This document shows positions 52,460-61,267 of a stretch of 64,000 bases of DNA, one piece after another. The notes beneath the pieces are model-generated. The model saw only the letters and a program-made list of their open reading frames with translations, was not told the origin of the DNA and ran no database searches. Position numbers and translations under genes: made by a program. The first letter of the stretch is position 1. Every line of letters begins with the position of its first letter. Source of the DNA: CBDCWT01 sp965223305 (lineage in GTDB: Bacteria; Planctomycetota; Planctomycetia; Pirellulales; Pirellulaceae); assembly GCA_965223305.1 (NCBI GenBank), contig CBDCWT010000067.1, positions 39,113-103,112 on the forward strand, read 5' to 3'.

Positions 52460-54349
52460 ATGCCGTCACTGCCTTCGCTTTTGGTCATCATCGCGGGCAG
52501 CATGTTTCTCTGCTGCCCTAGGATCGCTATCGCGCAGCGGGCGGTGGAATCCAGCTCGATGGATCGGATTTCGCAACGTTGGTTACCGATGCCTGACGGA
52601 GGTTCATCGGATACCAAGCAGCAGACGATGCTTCTGCAGCAACTGCGTGCCTTGGCGGCCTCTGACGCCGAGAGAGCGCCTTTGGCGGAGTTGAGCGACG
52701 AGCAGCTGCAGCAGATCGAAGAGACCTTCGGTGGCGCAGCGGGCCGCGTCACAGCTGGTGATCTGGAGAGTCTATCTGGAGGGTGGATTGGTAGGGCGCT
52801 CGCAGATCCGACCATCAGAAAGCAAGCCCAGCGCCTGCTCGAGCAGTACGCCCGCGATCGGCAGCTGCCGTCACCGCGGCACGTTCCATCACCTCGTGTA
52901 AACAACGGTGTCCCGCTTCCAGAGAATCGAACCGGTGCCAGGAAACCAAGTGTCGACTCTCCCCACCGGCTGGCGCCGCACCCATTCGCAGACCAACCGC
53001 GCGCCGGTAAAGAGTCGGCTTCGCCGGCCGCTCAGGCTCAACGACTAAAAGCCCTCCAGGATCGGCTGACTGAATGGCTCCGTGGCAAAGCGCGCAACAG
53101 AGCCGATGCAGGGGTGCCGACCGGTGGACGCACTCGAGAGTCCGATGTCGCGAGAGATGGCGAGCGGCCGCCCGCTACGTCAACCGCGAGACCTCGTCGC
53201 GCCGCGGCCAAACCGCGGGAGTCTGCGTCAGATTCAGGAGCCAAGTCGGCAAGCCCTCGTTCGAATCCCCGATCGCGCGACGGTCGCAACGCAACTACCT
53301 CGCGCGATCAGCCAAGCACACGATCCGCGCGGCAGCCGGCAGACGATCGGTCCAAAGTGGCGGCAGAGAAGCCATCGGCCGGCCCGAGGCGAGCGGGCTC
53401 GAGGCGCGCGGCGGCGCCTGTCGGTGGGGGTGCGAGGCCGTCCGGGTCGGTCTCGTCCCGCGCAAGCGCGAAGGCGTCTGCACGCCCGCACAAGCCCACC
53501 AATGTACGAGATTCGACAGCTGCCAAGTCGGCGCTGGACATCGGGGAGCAGCTGGAACGGTACGGATTGGGCAAGACAGTTCGTCGAGTCGTCGCAAAAG
53601 CCCTGCGGGAGCGGCGCGCGTCTCGGGATCCGGACGACCAGTCTGAGGCCCGGCGGGGACTTTCGGCGGCTCGCGCATTCGATTGGTGGCAGGCCCGAGA
53701 AAGCGATTCACCGAAAAGCGGGCGAGCAAATCAGCCACGGCGACGGGCGAGCAAACCAGCTCGTACCGTGCGAAACGTTCCGCCGCGAGCACCTACTGCT
53801 AGCCGCGTCACTTCGACCGCCGACAGGTTCCTAAGTGGCGCTCCCGACCTTTGGAAGTCGGTGGCGTCGGCACCGCGTGCAGCTCGCTTGCGAGGGCTCT
53901 CAGCAGCGCCTTCTGGATCGGCAAGCGATTCTGGGCGCTCGCCTGGTGCGGGACTCTTGTCGGGTCCGACTGCATGGGGGATCGTCACGATTTTCGCGCT
54001 CGTGGTGTTCGTCCTGCTGCTGGCGCGCGGGCGTGCCAAGCTTCTTAGAACTACCGCAGCCAGTGAGGCTCTGGGGATGCAGGAGGTTCTGGCAGCAGGG
54101 ATTCGCACGCGGGGAGATGTGATCCGCGCTTTTCATCGTTTCGTGCTGCAGAGGCCACAGCCGGCGGCGAGCTGGTGGACCCATCGGGACGCGGCAAAAC
54201 GTCTCTGTGAATCAGCTCCCCATCTTCGTGCCGAAATTCATGATTTGGCCGGCGTCTATGAGCAAGCGCGCTACTCGCCGCCTGATACCGAGTTGAGCGG
54301 CGAGCAGATTGATCGAGTACAGGCGGTGCTACGGCAATGCGCTACGTAG
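52460..54349 (+). CDS. DUF4129-domain membrane protein with long disordered region
   Basis: A 629-residue protein: a signal peptide (MPSLPSLLVIIAGSMFLCCP...AIA), an N-terminal helical part to about 130, about 300 residues of Arg/Ser/Ala/Pro-rich low complexity, one membrane helix (about 515-533, AWGIVTIFALVVFVLLLARG) and a C-terminal DUF4129-like helix bundle (RGDVIRAFHRFVLQRP...LAGVYEQARYSPPDTELSGE). DUF4129 often accompanies MoxR, DUF58 and transglutaminase genes. It overlaps the longest reading of the next gene by 13 bases. Whether the disordered part is periplasmic or cytoplasmic depends on topology; with a cleaved signal it would be outside. It begins the operon. Confidence 0.75.
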   Translation: MPSLPSLLVIIAGSMFLCCPRIAIAQRAVESSSMDRISQRWLPMPDGGSSDTKQQTMLLQQLRALAASDAERAPLAELSDEQLQQIEETFGGAAGRVTAGDLESLSGGWIGRALADPTIRKQAQRLLEQYARDRQLPSPRHVPSPRVNNGVPLPENRTGARKPSVDSPHRLAPHPFADQPRAGKESASPAAQAQRLKALQDRLTEWLRGKARNRADAGVPTGGRTRESDVARDGERPPATSTARPRRAAAKPRESASDSGAKSASPRSNPRSRDGRNATTSRDQPSTRSARQPADDRSKVAAEKPSAGPRRAGSRRAAAPVGGGARPSGSVSSRASAKASARPHKPTNVRDSTAAKSALDIGEQLERYGLGKTVRRVVAKALRERRASRDPDDQSEARRGLSAARAFDWWQARESDSPKSGRANQPRRRASKPARTVRNVPPRAPTASRVTSTADRFLSGAPDLWKSVASAPRAARLRGLSAAPSGSASDSGRSPGAGLLSGPTAWGIVTIFALVVFVLLLARGRAKLLRTTAASEALGMQEVLAAGIRTRGDVIRAFHRFVLQRPQPAASWWTHRDAAKRLCESAPHLRAEIHDLAGVYEQARYSPPDTELSGEQIDRVQAVLRQCAT

Positions 54350-54444
54350 GTTTTGTCTCAAAACAAGTAATCTGGTCGCGTAGCGACTCCCCAAGTGTTC
54401 TCTCCCCTAGCTTGCTGTGGAAGAGAGTCAGAAAGAGGGGACTT

Positions 54445-55833
54445 TTGAGGCAAAGCCTAGTCCTGTTTGCCTGCTTGGCAACCGGCCCTGGCTGCGCCGT
54501 GATCGCGACGGCGCAAGACGACCGAGCCGACACTCCAGCTGACAGTTGGCATTTTCGTTACGATTTGTTCCAAATGTTGATCGAAGAACGCGGGCTGCAG
54601 GTCCTGCCCGCGACTGAACAAGCTTTGTCGACGCCCGACGACTCGCTTATTGTCATTGTGGGCGACCCACGCCGTCTGCTCTCCGCCGGGAATTGGAAAG
54701 GGCTGACGCGATTTGTGCAATCAGGAGGGGCGCTGTTGTTGGCTTCAGATCGGTCGTTTGAGCTGCCTGGATTCGGACAGTATTGGGAAGGTCCGGTGAC
54801 GGATACTCGCTCCGAGGGTCAATACCAAGATTTTGTGGACTGCTTGCGTATACCTCCACGATCCGATGCAGGATTGGCGGGAGTTAGTCAGCTGGTGACA
54901 AATCGATCTGGTTGGTTTGCACCGCGCGCCGCTGGTTGGGCTGAGTGGGAAGTTGTTGCATCATTCCCTGGGAACTGTCAGCCGGTTGCGGCGCGGCAGC
55001 AATCACTGATTGCCGTCGGCCGTTCCAGAGAGAACTCGTCGGGTCTCGTCGTCGTGTCTGCGGACGCAAGTCTATTCACAAATGGAATGCTGTGGCACGG
55101 CGACAACGCAATTGCCGCGATCCGAATTACTGAACTGATTTGTGACGCGACGAGGTCGCAGGTGGCTTTTGTGATTGACGGGCAGGCGCAAGGAACCTAT
55201 CGCGACCGTACCGCACCGTCGCCGGCCGCGGCCGCAGCACCACCGCTGTCCACTCGTGAACCTCCCCGGCCGGAGTTGGACGACTTAGTGCAATTGGCCA
55301 ATGTGGTTGCGCGGGAAATTGCAGAAGCGAACGTCGTCAACGAGGCATTGAGCCAGCAACCGCGTAACGTGGATCCCGCCCGCTACTACCAGGGGATCTG
55401 GCTCGTAGTGGCTTTGCTGCTGTTGTGTGGTACTTTATGGCTGCTCTTTTCAGGCGGCACGCTCCGTACTGCCGTTCGGCCTTCCCGGCGGATGAGAGCG
55501 GCGTACGAGTTGCAGAAACCTGTGGATGGCGATGCCGGCGACTATCGACATGCGGCGGGCTATCTGGCTCGGGAGTTTTGTCTAGAAATTACCGGCTCTC
55601 GGCATTCGAGTGATTGGCAAAGCTACCTGGCGTCCTCTTCGGCCACTTCGTCCTCCTTGGTCGAAGCTGAAAGGCAAAACCTGTCTCGGGTCATTGACAT
55701 CGCCTGCCGGGGATACCATGCGAAGTTGTCGGCCCGTGAGTTTCAGCAGTTAGGACAGACAATCGCTACATTGCGAGCAACGCGCCTGGAACATAGTTCG
55801 ACACCGTCCACCGCACATCGAGCGAGCTTATGA
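54445..55833 (+). CDS. DUF4350-domain membrane protein
   Basis: A 462-residue protein from TTG 54445, preceded by GAAAGAGGGG and starting MRQSLVLFACLATGPGC, a signal peptide, possibly a lipoprotein. An ATG at 54337 gives 36 more residues but covers a region with no signal character. The DUF4350 part (SWHFRYDLFQMLIEERGLQV, VIVGDPRRLLSAGNWKGLTR, SGGALLLASDRSFELPGF) resembles GATase-like domains; a C-terminal helix (about 355-375, LVVALLLLCGTLWLLFSGG) anchors it in the membrane, followed by a cytoplasmic tail with LAREFCLEITGSRHSSDWQS. It lies between the DUF4129 and MoxR genes; the role is unknown. Confidence 0.7.
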   Translation: MRQSLVLFACLATGPGCAVIATAQDDRADTPADSWHFRYDLFQMLIEERGLQVLPATEQALSTPDDSLIVIVGDPRRLLSAGNWKGLTRFVQSGGALLLASDRSFELPGFGQYWEGPVTDTRSEGQYQDFVDCLRIPPRSDAGLAGVSQLVTNRSGWFAPRAAGWAEWEVVASFPGNCQPVAARQQSLIAVGRSRENSSGLVVVSADASLFTNGMLWHGDNAIAAIRITELICDATRSQVAFVIDGQAQGTYRDRTAPSPAAAAAPPLSTREPPRPELDDLVQLANVVAREIAEANVVNEALSQQPRNVDPARYYQGIWLVVALLLLCGTLWLLFSGGTLRTAVRPSRRMRAAYELQKPVDGDAGDYRHAAGYLAREFCLEITGSRHSSDWQSYLASSSATSSSLVEAERQNLSRVIDIACRGYHAKLSAREFQQLGQTIATLRATRLEHSSTPSTAHRASL

Positions 55834-55898
55834 GTGGCTTGATATGGCCATAACTCCGCGTACTTCACCTCGAGTCCTCGTTCATAGTTGAAACACAA

Positions 55899-56876
55899 TT
55901 GGTATCCTCGACAGATCTCAGCCAGCTTGCCCAGCGCGTCAGTCAGCTGCGCGGCAGGGCTCAAGAGTCCGTGCGGCAAGTCGTTGTGGGGCTCGATCAT
56001 ATCACCGATCAGCTCTTGATGGCCTTGATCGCTGGCGGACATGTGTTGCTTGAAGGTGTGCCTGGAACCGCCAAAACAACTCTCTGCAGGACGTTTTCGA
56101 CGGTCTTGGGGATTCATTTCGAGCGAATTCAGTTCACTCCGGACCTCCTGCCTTCGGATGTAACTGGGACGCAGGTCCTGGATCGCCAGTCAAGCGACTT
56201 CGTGTTGCGCAAGGGGCCGGTTTTCTGCCAGCTGCTGTTGGCGGACGAACTGAATCGGGCACCAGCCAGAACGCAATCGTCGCTGCTGGAGGCGATGCAG
56301 GAGCATCAGGTCACGATTGAGGGTAAGACGCTTTTGCTTCCTGAACCGTTCATGGTGCTCGCGACCCAGAATCCGATCGAGCAAGAGGGAGTCTATCGGC
56401 TTCCTGAGGCGCAACTAGATCGGTTTTTGTTTCGCGTCCAGGTTGGTTATCCAGAGCGAGAGCAGGAAATCGGGATGTTGGAGTTACACAGCCGTCCGGC
56501 CCCACGCGATCAGCTCGAGGCGGTGTGTGACGCCGAAGAGTTGATCGGCATCCAGCGCCAGCTCGACGAGGTTTATAGCGCTCCGGAACTGAAAGGCTAC
56601 ATCATCGACCTGGTTCGGCAGAGTCGAAAGCACCCAGACCTAATACTTGGCGCGAGTCCCCGGGCGGCAATCAATCTGATGAAAGCAGGGCAAGCACACG
56701 CATTGATGCAAGGCCGCTCGTTCCTGACGCATGAAGACATTCAAGCGATCACACTGGCTGTGTTGGGCCATCGGTTGATTCTGAGACCGGAATCGGAAAT
56801 GGATGGAACGACGGTCGAGACCGTGGTGCAACAACTAATACGTGCTGTCCCGGTGATGAAGGAAACGACATCATGA
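55899..56876 (+). CDS. MoxR-family AAA+ ATPase
   Basis: A 325-residue AAA+ protein with Walker A EGVPGTAKTTLCRTF, RIQFTPDLLPSDVTGTQVLD, Walker B LLLADELNRAPARTQSSLLE, sensor I VLATQNPIEQEGVYRLPEAQ followed by LDRF, and a C-terminal lid with GASPRAAINLMKAGQAHALM. MoxR proteins act as chaperones for metal-insertion or VWA-containing partners, here probably the DUF58 protein encoded next with an ATGA overlap. TTG 55899 is the likely start. Regulation is probably as an operon from upstream of 52460. Confidence 0.92.
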   Translation: MVSSTDLSQLAQRVSQLRGRAQESVRQVVVGLDHITDQLLMALIAGGHVLLEGVPGTAKTTLCRTFSTVLGIHFERIQFTPDLLPSDVTGTQVLDRQSSDFVLRKGPVFCQLLLADELNRAPARTQSSLLEAMQEHQVTIEGKTLLLPEPFMVLATQNPIEQEGVYRLPEAQLDRFLFRVQVGYPEREQEIGMLELHSRPAPRDQLEAVCDAEELIGIQRQLDEVYSAPELKGYIIDLVRQSRKHPDLILGASPRAAINLMKAGQAHALMQGRSFLTHEDIQAITLAVLGHRLILRPESEMDGTTVETVVQQLIRAVPVMKETTS

Positions 56877-58693
56877 CGCGGCGCGCTCGCTGGCTCCTGG
56901 TCGTAGCGATCATCGGGGTGGCTGCAGGGGTTGCTCGCGGACAGGTGATATTGTCATGGATCTCTTTGTCGACATTGGTGTGGTTTCTCAGCGAATGGCT
57001 GCGTTTTCAAGCCCGTGTATACGGCGAAATGCCTCATGTGGGCATCGAGCGTCGGGTGAACGGCCGCGACGAGTTGTCAGGCACACTTTGGGCTGGACGG
57101 AAGATCCGCATCGATTTGCGTATCCGCGGCAGGTGGAGGCTGAGTCCCGAGATTCGGATCCGTGACGTGGTGCCCGATATCTTGGAAATCCAGCCGGCCT
57201 CGGGCCAGGCGGCGCGGCCCGAACAGTCCGGCGCGAGGGGCTCGACCGGCGAAAAGGCGTTCTTCATGCGGGGCCTAAGCGATGCGCGGCGATGGTTCGC
57301 AGATTCTGGTTCTGATCCCGCTGATCCCGCTTCCGGTCACGAATGGACGCTGAACCGGCGTTGCCGAGAGCAGACGTTCAGCTACGTGGCGAGGGCTCGT
57401 GCTGCGGGGCAAGTGACGTTGCCCGGAACGCGGTTGACGTTTCAAGATCAGCATCGTTTCTTTCAACGTTATCGCTTCGTCGAGTTGTCACAGACGTTTC
57501 GGATTCTGCCGGACTACTATCAGTCTGGGAAGCTAAGGCCCACGGTGAAACGACACAACTCACTTCCCCGGCAGGGAATTCACCGGTTGCAGCGGGCCGG
57601 TGTGGGCTCGGAGCTGCTCGAGTTGCGGGAGTATGCAGCTGGTGATCCACCGAAATCGATTGCCTGGAAGGTGTCGGCGCGGCGCGGCAAGCTGATGACT
57701 CGAAAGTACGAGTCGGAGGTGCCGGTTCGAGTCCAGTTGTTTGTCGATGGGTCGATTACTACTCGCGTCGGTGACTACGGCCTGCGTTTGCTCGATCAGG
57801 TCAGTTACGTCGCCGCGAGCGTTGCGAAGGCAGCGACCTCGGTGGGGGATCCAATCGGTGGGGTGCTGGTCGACGAGGCGGGGGCGAGACAACTGGGGTG
57901 GTTGTCGGGCGATCGGGGTTTCCTGTTGCTCCTCCAGGCATTGGCCGACTTCTTGTACCGTCCTCCCCCTGCCGTGGGAGGCGTGACACCTTACATGATG
58001 CAATCTGCATTTCGCATTTGTCACGAGCGATTTCCAGAGCTGCTGGAGCGGCGCTACAATCGAATTCCGTTCAAGTTGTTCGCTTCGTCCCGGCGAAGAT
58101 TTCGGCTCGCCGGCGTGCTTGCTCAGGTATTTCAACTATCACCTCGTGAACAGGCAGAGTGCTGCTACGACGAGGCAACGCTGGCCCTTCATCTCCAGGG
58201 ATTGCTACATCGAGCCGGCATGCCTTTGGTACCTCCTTTGTACTCGCCCTCCAGAGACTTAGATGCAGCAGGGGTACGTGGGCTGACGCGGTTGGCGGAG
58301 GCGATTTCGAGGGCGATCGCTAATGCCCGCGACAACGAGGTATTTGTCATTTTCGCCGACCCGCTGGTTTACTCAACCAGCTTGCCACAACTGATACACG
58401 TCCTGAAACTGGCTGTAGCAAAACATCATCGAGTAGCTTTCGTTTGTCCAACGACGACGTTCATGCGACCGACCTCAGACCCTGTTCAGCCGCGCTCCAA
58501 CCGCATCGAAGACTTGTTGCTGGCATCCGAGCAGACGCGGGTCCGTGAACTTGCGACCCGGATGAAGCGGGAGGTCATGCGACTGGGGATTGCGGTGTCG
58601 TTTTCAGGCGAGCGAGAGGCAATTCAAATGGTGTTAGCCGAAATGGACATGGCCCGTGACGGACGAACTCGACTGCCAGGTGCGCGGTCATGA
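56873..58693 (+). CDS. DUF58-domain membrane protein
   Basis: A 606-residue protein. Two short membrane segments open it (residues about 7-45, WLLVVAIIGVAAGVARG and VILSWISLSTLVWFLSEWL); the core has LRIRGRWRLSPEIRI, RRGLQRAGVGSE-like linker and the DUF58 signature ELLELREYAAGDPPKSIAWK followed by a VWA-like part VRVQLFVDGSITTR. An insertion of charged residues (about 110-150) is unusual. It overlaps the MoxR gene and the next gene by four bases each (ATGA). The MoxR/DUF58 pair is a known module of envelope or stress function. Confidence 0.85.
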   Translation: MTRRARWLLVVAIIGVAAGVARGQVILSWISLSTLVWFLSEWLRFQARVYGEMPHVGIERRVNGRDELSGTLWAGRKIRIDLRIRGRWRLSPEIRIRDVVPDILEIQPASGQAARPEQSGARGSTGEKAFFMRGLSDARRWFADSGSDPADPASGHEWTLNRRCREQTFSYVARARAAGQVTLPGTRLTFQDQHRFFQRYRFVELSQTFRILPDYYQSGKLRPTVKRHNSLPRQGIHRLQRAGVGSELLELREYAAGDPPKSIAWKVSARRGKLMTRKYESEVPVRVQLFVDGSITTRVGDYGLRLLDQVSYVAASVAKAATSVGDPIGGVLVDEAGARQLGWLSGDRGFLLLLQALADFLYRPPPAVGGVTPYMMQSAFRICHERFPELLERRYNRIPFKLFASSRRRFRLAGVLAQVFQLSPREQAECCYDEATLALHLQGLLHRAGMPLVPPLYSPSRDLDAAGVRGLTRLAEAISRAIANARDNEVFVIFADPLVYSTSLPQLIHVLKLAVAKHHRVAFVCPTTTFMRPTSDPVQPRSNRIEDLLLASEQTRVRELATRMKREVMRLGIAVSFSGEREAIQMVLAEMDMARDGRTRLPGARS

Positions 58694-59499
58694 GCGAACA
58701 AGTTGTGATACCTGCTGAATATGGGATCGACGAGCGATCGCAGAGGCCGGTTGCCTTCCGCAGTGTTATGGTGGTTGGAGATTGTATTCAGTTGCTCGTG
58801 GCCGGCCTCTTGCTCGAGCGATTGCTTTTCCAAGGTACTGAAGTCAGCGCGACTTGGCGTTTGACGGCGATTGCCTTGCTGCTGATCTGTGTCACCAAGT
58901 CCTACGGTTGGGCGGTGCTGGTTGCGATTCAGATTAGCCTCTTTCTACGCGAACCAGGCCGGGATGGGATGACCTTCGATTTCAGCTCGTCGGTTTATTG
59001 CTTGATGGCGGTCGTCTTGATCGTCTACGCCTGTGGTGCTCGCGCCGTGCATCAACGGGTCAGTCATTGGTTTGCTTCTCAAGTGCTCTCGATTTGGGAG
59101 CGGGGACATGGCGATCAGCGGCCAACGGCGGATTGGTGGAGAGCCAGCGTTCTGCTTGTCTCGCGCGGGCTGGTCGTCGGGGGCAGTCTGGTCTTCGCGG
59201 CGCTCTTGTTGACTTACCTACCTGTCAGCGAGAGTGCGCGGACTAAGTGGCTGCAGGACGCGGTTGCAAATGGTACTTTTTGGCCGGGAGCCACGCTGGT
59301 TGTAGTGTCTTTGTGCCTGCTTGTTGCATGCCGAGAGGCAGCCTGGAGGCAGATGACTTGCGCTCAGGCCCAGCTCTATCAACGCTCTGTCTTGCTGTTG
59401 GAACACCACCGTGACCTGAGGATGGTCATCTTGCGTCGATTGAAAGTCAGGAGGAAGAGGGCTGCTAACGCCGTATCCAACCAGGGGGGCAGGCCGTAA
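58690..59499 (+). CDS. Polytopic membrane protein of unknown function
   Basis: A 269-residue protein with about five to six membrane helices, including LLLERLLFQG-adjacent WRLTAIALLLICVTKS, YCLMAVVLIVYACGA, SRGLVVGGSLVFAALLLTYL and TLVVVSLCLLVAC, and a basic C-terminal tail. It follows DUF58 with an ATGA overlap, in the place where many such operons encode a TgpA-like transglutaminase, but no Cys-His-Asp domain is visible. It may be a shortened TgpA-type membrane part or an unrelated partner. Confidence 0.6.
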   Translation: MSEQVVIPAEYGIDERSQRPVAFRSVMVVGDCIQLLVAGLLLERLLFQGTEVSATWRLTAIALLLICVTKSYGWAVLVAIQISLFLREPGRDGMTFDFSSSVYCLMAVVLIVYACGARAVHQRVSHWFASQVLSIWERGHGDQRPTADWWRASVLLVSRGLVVGGSLVFAALLLTYLPVSESARTKWLQDAVANGTFWPGATLVVVSLCLLVACREAAWRQMTCAQAQLYQRSVLLLEHHRDLRMVILRRLKVRRKRAANAVSNQGGRP

Positions 59500-59550
59500 C
59501 CACTGGACGAGTTGGGTCACCGCGCGCCTTGCGTCGATGAGGAGCAACGC

Positions 59551-59763
59551 ATGTATTTGTTTCGAGAGATTGCCGGTTGGGGACTAGTGTTGTTCGCGCT
59601 GTTGTTGATACGAACTGGGCTCATCTTTGCCATGGATCTGACCAGTCCTCGACTCGTCGAATCGGCCGTGGTTTCCATTACCGGCTTGGGCGTATTGCGA
59701 AGCGGCATTCTGTTGATCCGCATTTCCACAGCCGCCAGAATCTGCCGGCTCGATCGCCAATAG
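59551..59763 (+). CDS. Small membrane protein (70 aa)
   Basis: ATG 59551 is preceded by GAGGAGCAACGC and gives a 70-residue protein with two membrane helices (residues about 8-27, GWGLVLFALLLIRTGLIFAM, and about 37-55). A TTG at 59512 would add 13 residues without a clear ribosome-binding site. It ends the MoxR/DUF58 operon and is convergent with the kinase gene 17 bases away. Function unknown. Confidence 0.6.
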   Translation: MYLFREIAGWGLVLFALLLIRTGLIFAMDLTSPRLVESAVVSITGLGVLRSGILLIRISTAARICRLDRQ

Positions 59764-59779
59764 CGAAATTCATGGGAGC

Positions 59780-60772
59780 TTAGATCCCCAACTTCCAAGC
59801 GGCCCAGACAATCAACGCTCCGAGTATCAAGACGCCGCCGACTGCGTACCAGGATACCTCACGGAACCGATTGCGAACGCGGCTGGCCAGCATCTGCCGG
59901 CCCCGGTCGATAACCTCAGCAGCCGGAACTGCGCTCTGCGGGTCGGTCTGTTCTGGTTGCTGATCGATCATTTCAAGCAGAATCCCCTGAACTGCCCGGG
60001 CGCTGAACGGCCGTTGTTCGGGAGACTTTTGCAGTAGCTTTTCCACAAGTTGCTGCAGGCGGGCGGGCACACGCGGGTTGATGCCGCGCAACGAGGGGGG
60101 CTGACCATGCAGATGCTGCTCGAACAACTGTGCGAAGTTGTCCCCTTGAAAAGGGGGACTTGCCGTCAGCAACTCGAACAGCAGGCAGCCGAACGCGTAC
60201 AGGTCGACATGCCCGGTGATTTCGTGTTTCCCTTGGATTTGCTCGGGAGCCATATAGGCATGGGAGCCAACGGTCAGGCCGCTGGCGGTGATGTCCGCCC
60301 CATGCGTGTCGCGGGCGATTCCAAAATCGACCAGTTTCAAATTGCCATTTTGATCGAACATCAAGTTGGAGGGCTTGAGATCTCGGTGAATGACTCCGTG
60401 GTTGTGAGCGTGTTGCAAGGCCGAGGCGATTTGGACGCCGCAGGTAATTGCTTCAAAAACCGAGAGGGGGCCGCCGGCCAGCAGGTCCTTGAGTGAGCCC
60501 CCTGTCATTAGTTCCATGGCGTAGAACAGCTGGTCGTCGCTGCGGCCCCCGCCGTAGTACTGCACGATGTTGGGATGGGAGAGCTTTTCGAGAATGACCG
60601 TTTCACGCTCGAAACGAGCGAGGATGATCGGTTCGCGAGAGACTGCGGGAAGCAGGATCTTGAGGGCCACCTCTCGCTCATGGCGCAGGTCGCGCGCTCG
60701 ATAAATCGTGCCGACCGTTCCCACGCCAATCGGTTGCCGCAGCTCGAATTCGTCGAGTCGCCGCTTCGCCAT
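59780..60772 (-). CDS. Tail-anchored Ser/Thr protein kinase (Hanks type)
   Basis: A 330-residue kinase with GVGTVGTIYRARDL (Gly loop), EVALKILLP (Lys), GVIHRDLKPSNLMF (catalytic HRDLKxxN), LVDFGIARD (DFG), VGSHAYMAPEQI (APE-like) and DLYAFGCLLFELLTA. The C terminus has one membrane helix (about 309-327, WYAVGGVLILGALIVWAAW) with only three residues after it, so there is no extracellular sensor domain. ATG 60772 has GGGAGGA upstream. It could phosphorylate envelope or nitrogen-control proteins; the divergent neighbour is a PII gene, which invites but does not prove a link. Confidence 0.93.
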   Translation of the reverse strand: MAKRRLDEFELRQPIGVGTVGTIYRARDLRHEREVALKILLPAVSREPIILARFERETVILEKLSHPNIVQYYGGGRSDDQLFYAMELMTGGSLKDLLAGGPLSVFEAITCGVQIASALQHAHNHGVIHRDLKPSNLMFDQNGNLKLVDFGIARDTHGADITASGLTVGSHAYMAPEQIQGKHEITGHVDLYAFGCLLFELLTASPPFQGDNFAQLFEQHLHGQPPSLRGINPRVPARLQQLVEKLLQKSPEQRPFSARAVQGILLEMIDQQPEQTDPQSAVPAAEVIDRGRQMLASRVRNRFREVSWYAVGGVLILGALIVWAAWKLGI

Positions 60773-60823
60773 AAACGTCCTCCCGACACGTCCCAAGCTA
60801 ACTCAATCGTATCGCGAGTGCTA

Positions 60824-60852
60824 TTGTGCTAGCCAGCGGACAGGGCTAGATT
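60824..60852 (+). promoter_or_regulatory. Possible sigma-70-type promoter upstream of PII gene
   Basis: TTGTGC (60824-60829) and TAGATT (60847-60852) are 17 bases apart and about 45 bases before the PII start at 60895. The match to the consensus is partial (3/6 and 4/6), so it is only a candidate. No sigma-54 site was seen here. Confidence 0.3.
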
Positions 60853-60894
60853 TTACAAGTTCGCATCTTAGCACCCGAGGGAGTCGTTCGATCG

Positions 60895-61242
60895 ATGAAG
60901 CTGATCATTGCCATCATTCAGCCGAACAAGCTGGAGGAAGTGAAGGCCGCCCTGACCGAGGTCGACGTGGTTCGGCTGACGGTGATGGACTGCCAGGGAT
61001 TCGGTCGACAAAAAGGTCAGACAGAGGTGTATCGGGGACACGAATTCACCGTGAACCTGCTGCGGAAGGTGCAACTGCAGATCGCGGTCAACGACGATTT
61101 CGTAGAACCGACCGTTGACGCCATTCTGAAAGCCGGCCGAACAGGCGAGCAAGGTGCGATTGGCGATGGCAAGATCTTTGTGCTACCGATGGAAGACTGC
61201 ATTCGCATTCGTACCGGCGAGCGCGGCTCCGACGCGATTTAG
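60895..61242 (+). CDS. glnB: PII nitrogen regulatory protein with Phe at position 51
   Basis: A 115-residue trimeric signal protein that binds ATP/ADP and 2-oxoglutarate and controls ammonium uptake and assimilation. It has KLIIAIIQPNKLEEVKAAL, the T-loop base MDCQGFGRQKGQTEVYRGHE, then FTVNLLRKVQLQIAV, the B-loop TGEQGAIGDGKIFVL and the end CIRIRTGERGSDAI. Gln39, Tyr46, Arg47 and Lys58 are kept, but the uridylylated Tyr51 of proteobacteria is Phe51. The leader has GAGGG about 11 bases before ATG 60895. It is divergent from the kinase. Confidence 0.94.
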   Translation: MKLIIAIIQPNKLEEVKAALTEVDVVRLTVMDCQGFGRQKGQTEVYRGHEFTVNLLRKVQLQIAVNDDFVEPTVDAILKAGRTGEQGAIGDGKIFVLPMEDCIRIRTGERGSDAI

Positions 61243-61267
61243 CTTGACCACTTCTTAAGGAAGCTCC

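Noticed and set aside
53082..53834. Alternative 250-codon frame within the DUF4129 gene
   Set aside because: It lies in the Arg/Ser/Ala-rich low-complexity part, where high GC removes stops in all frames.
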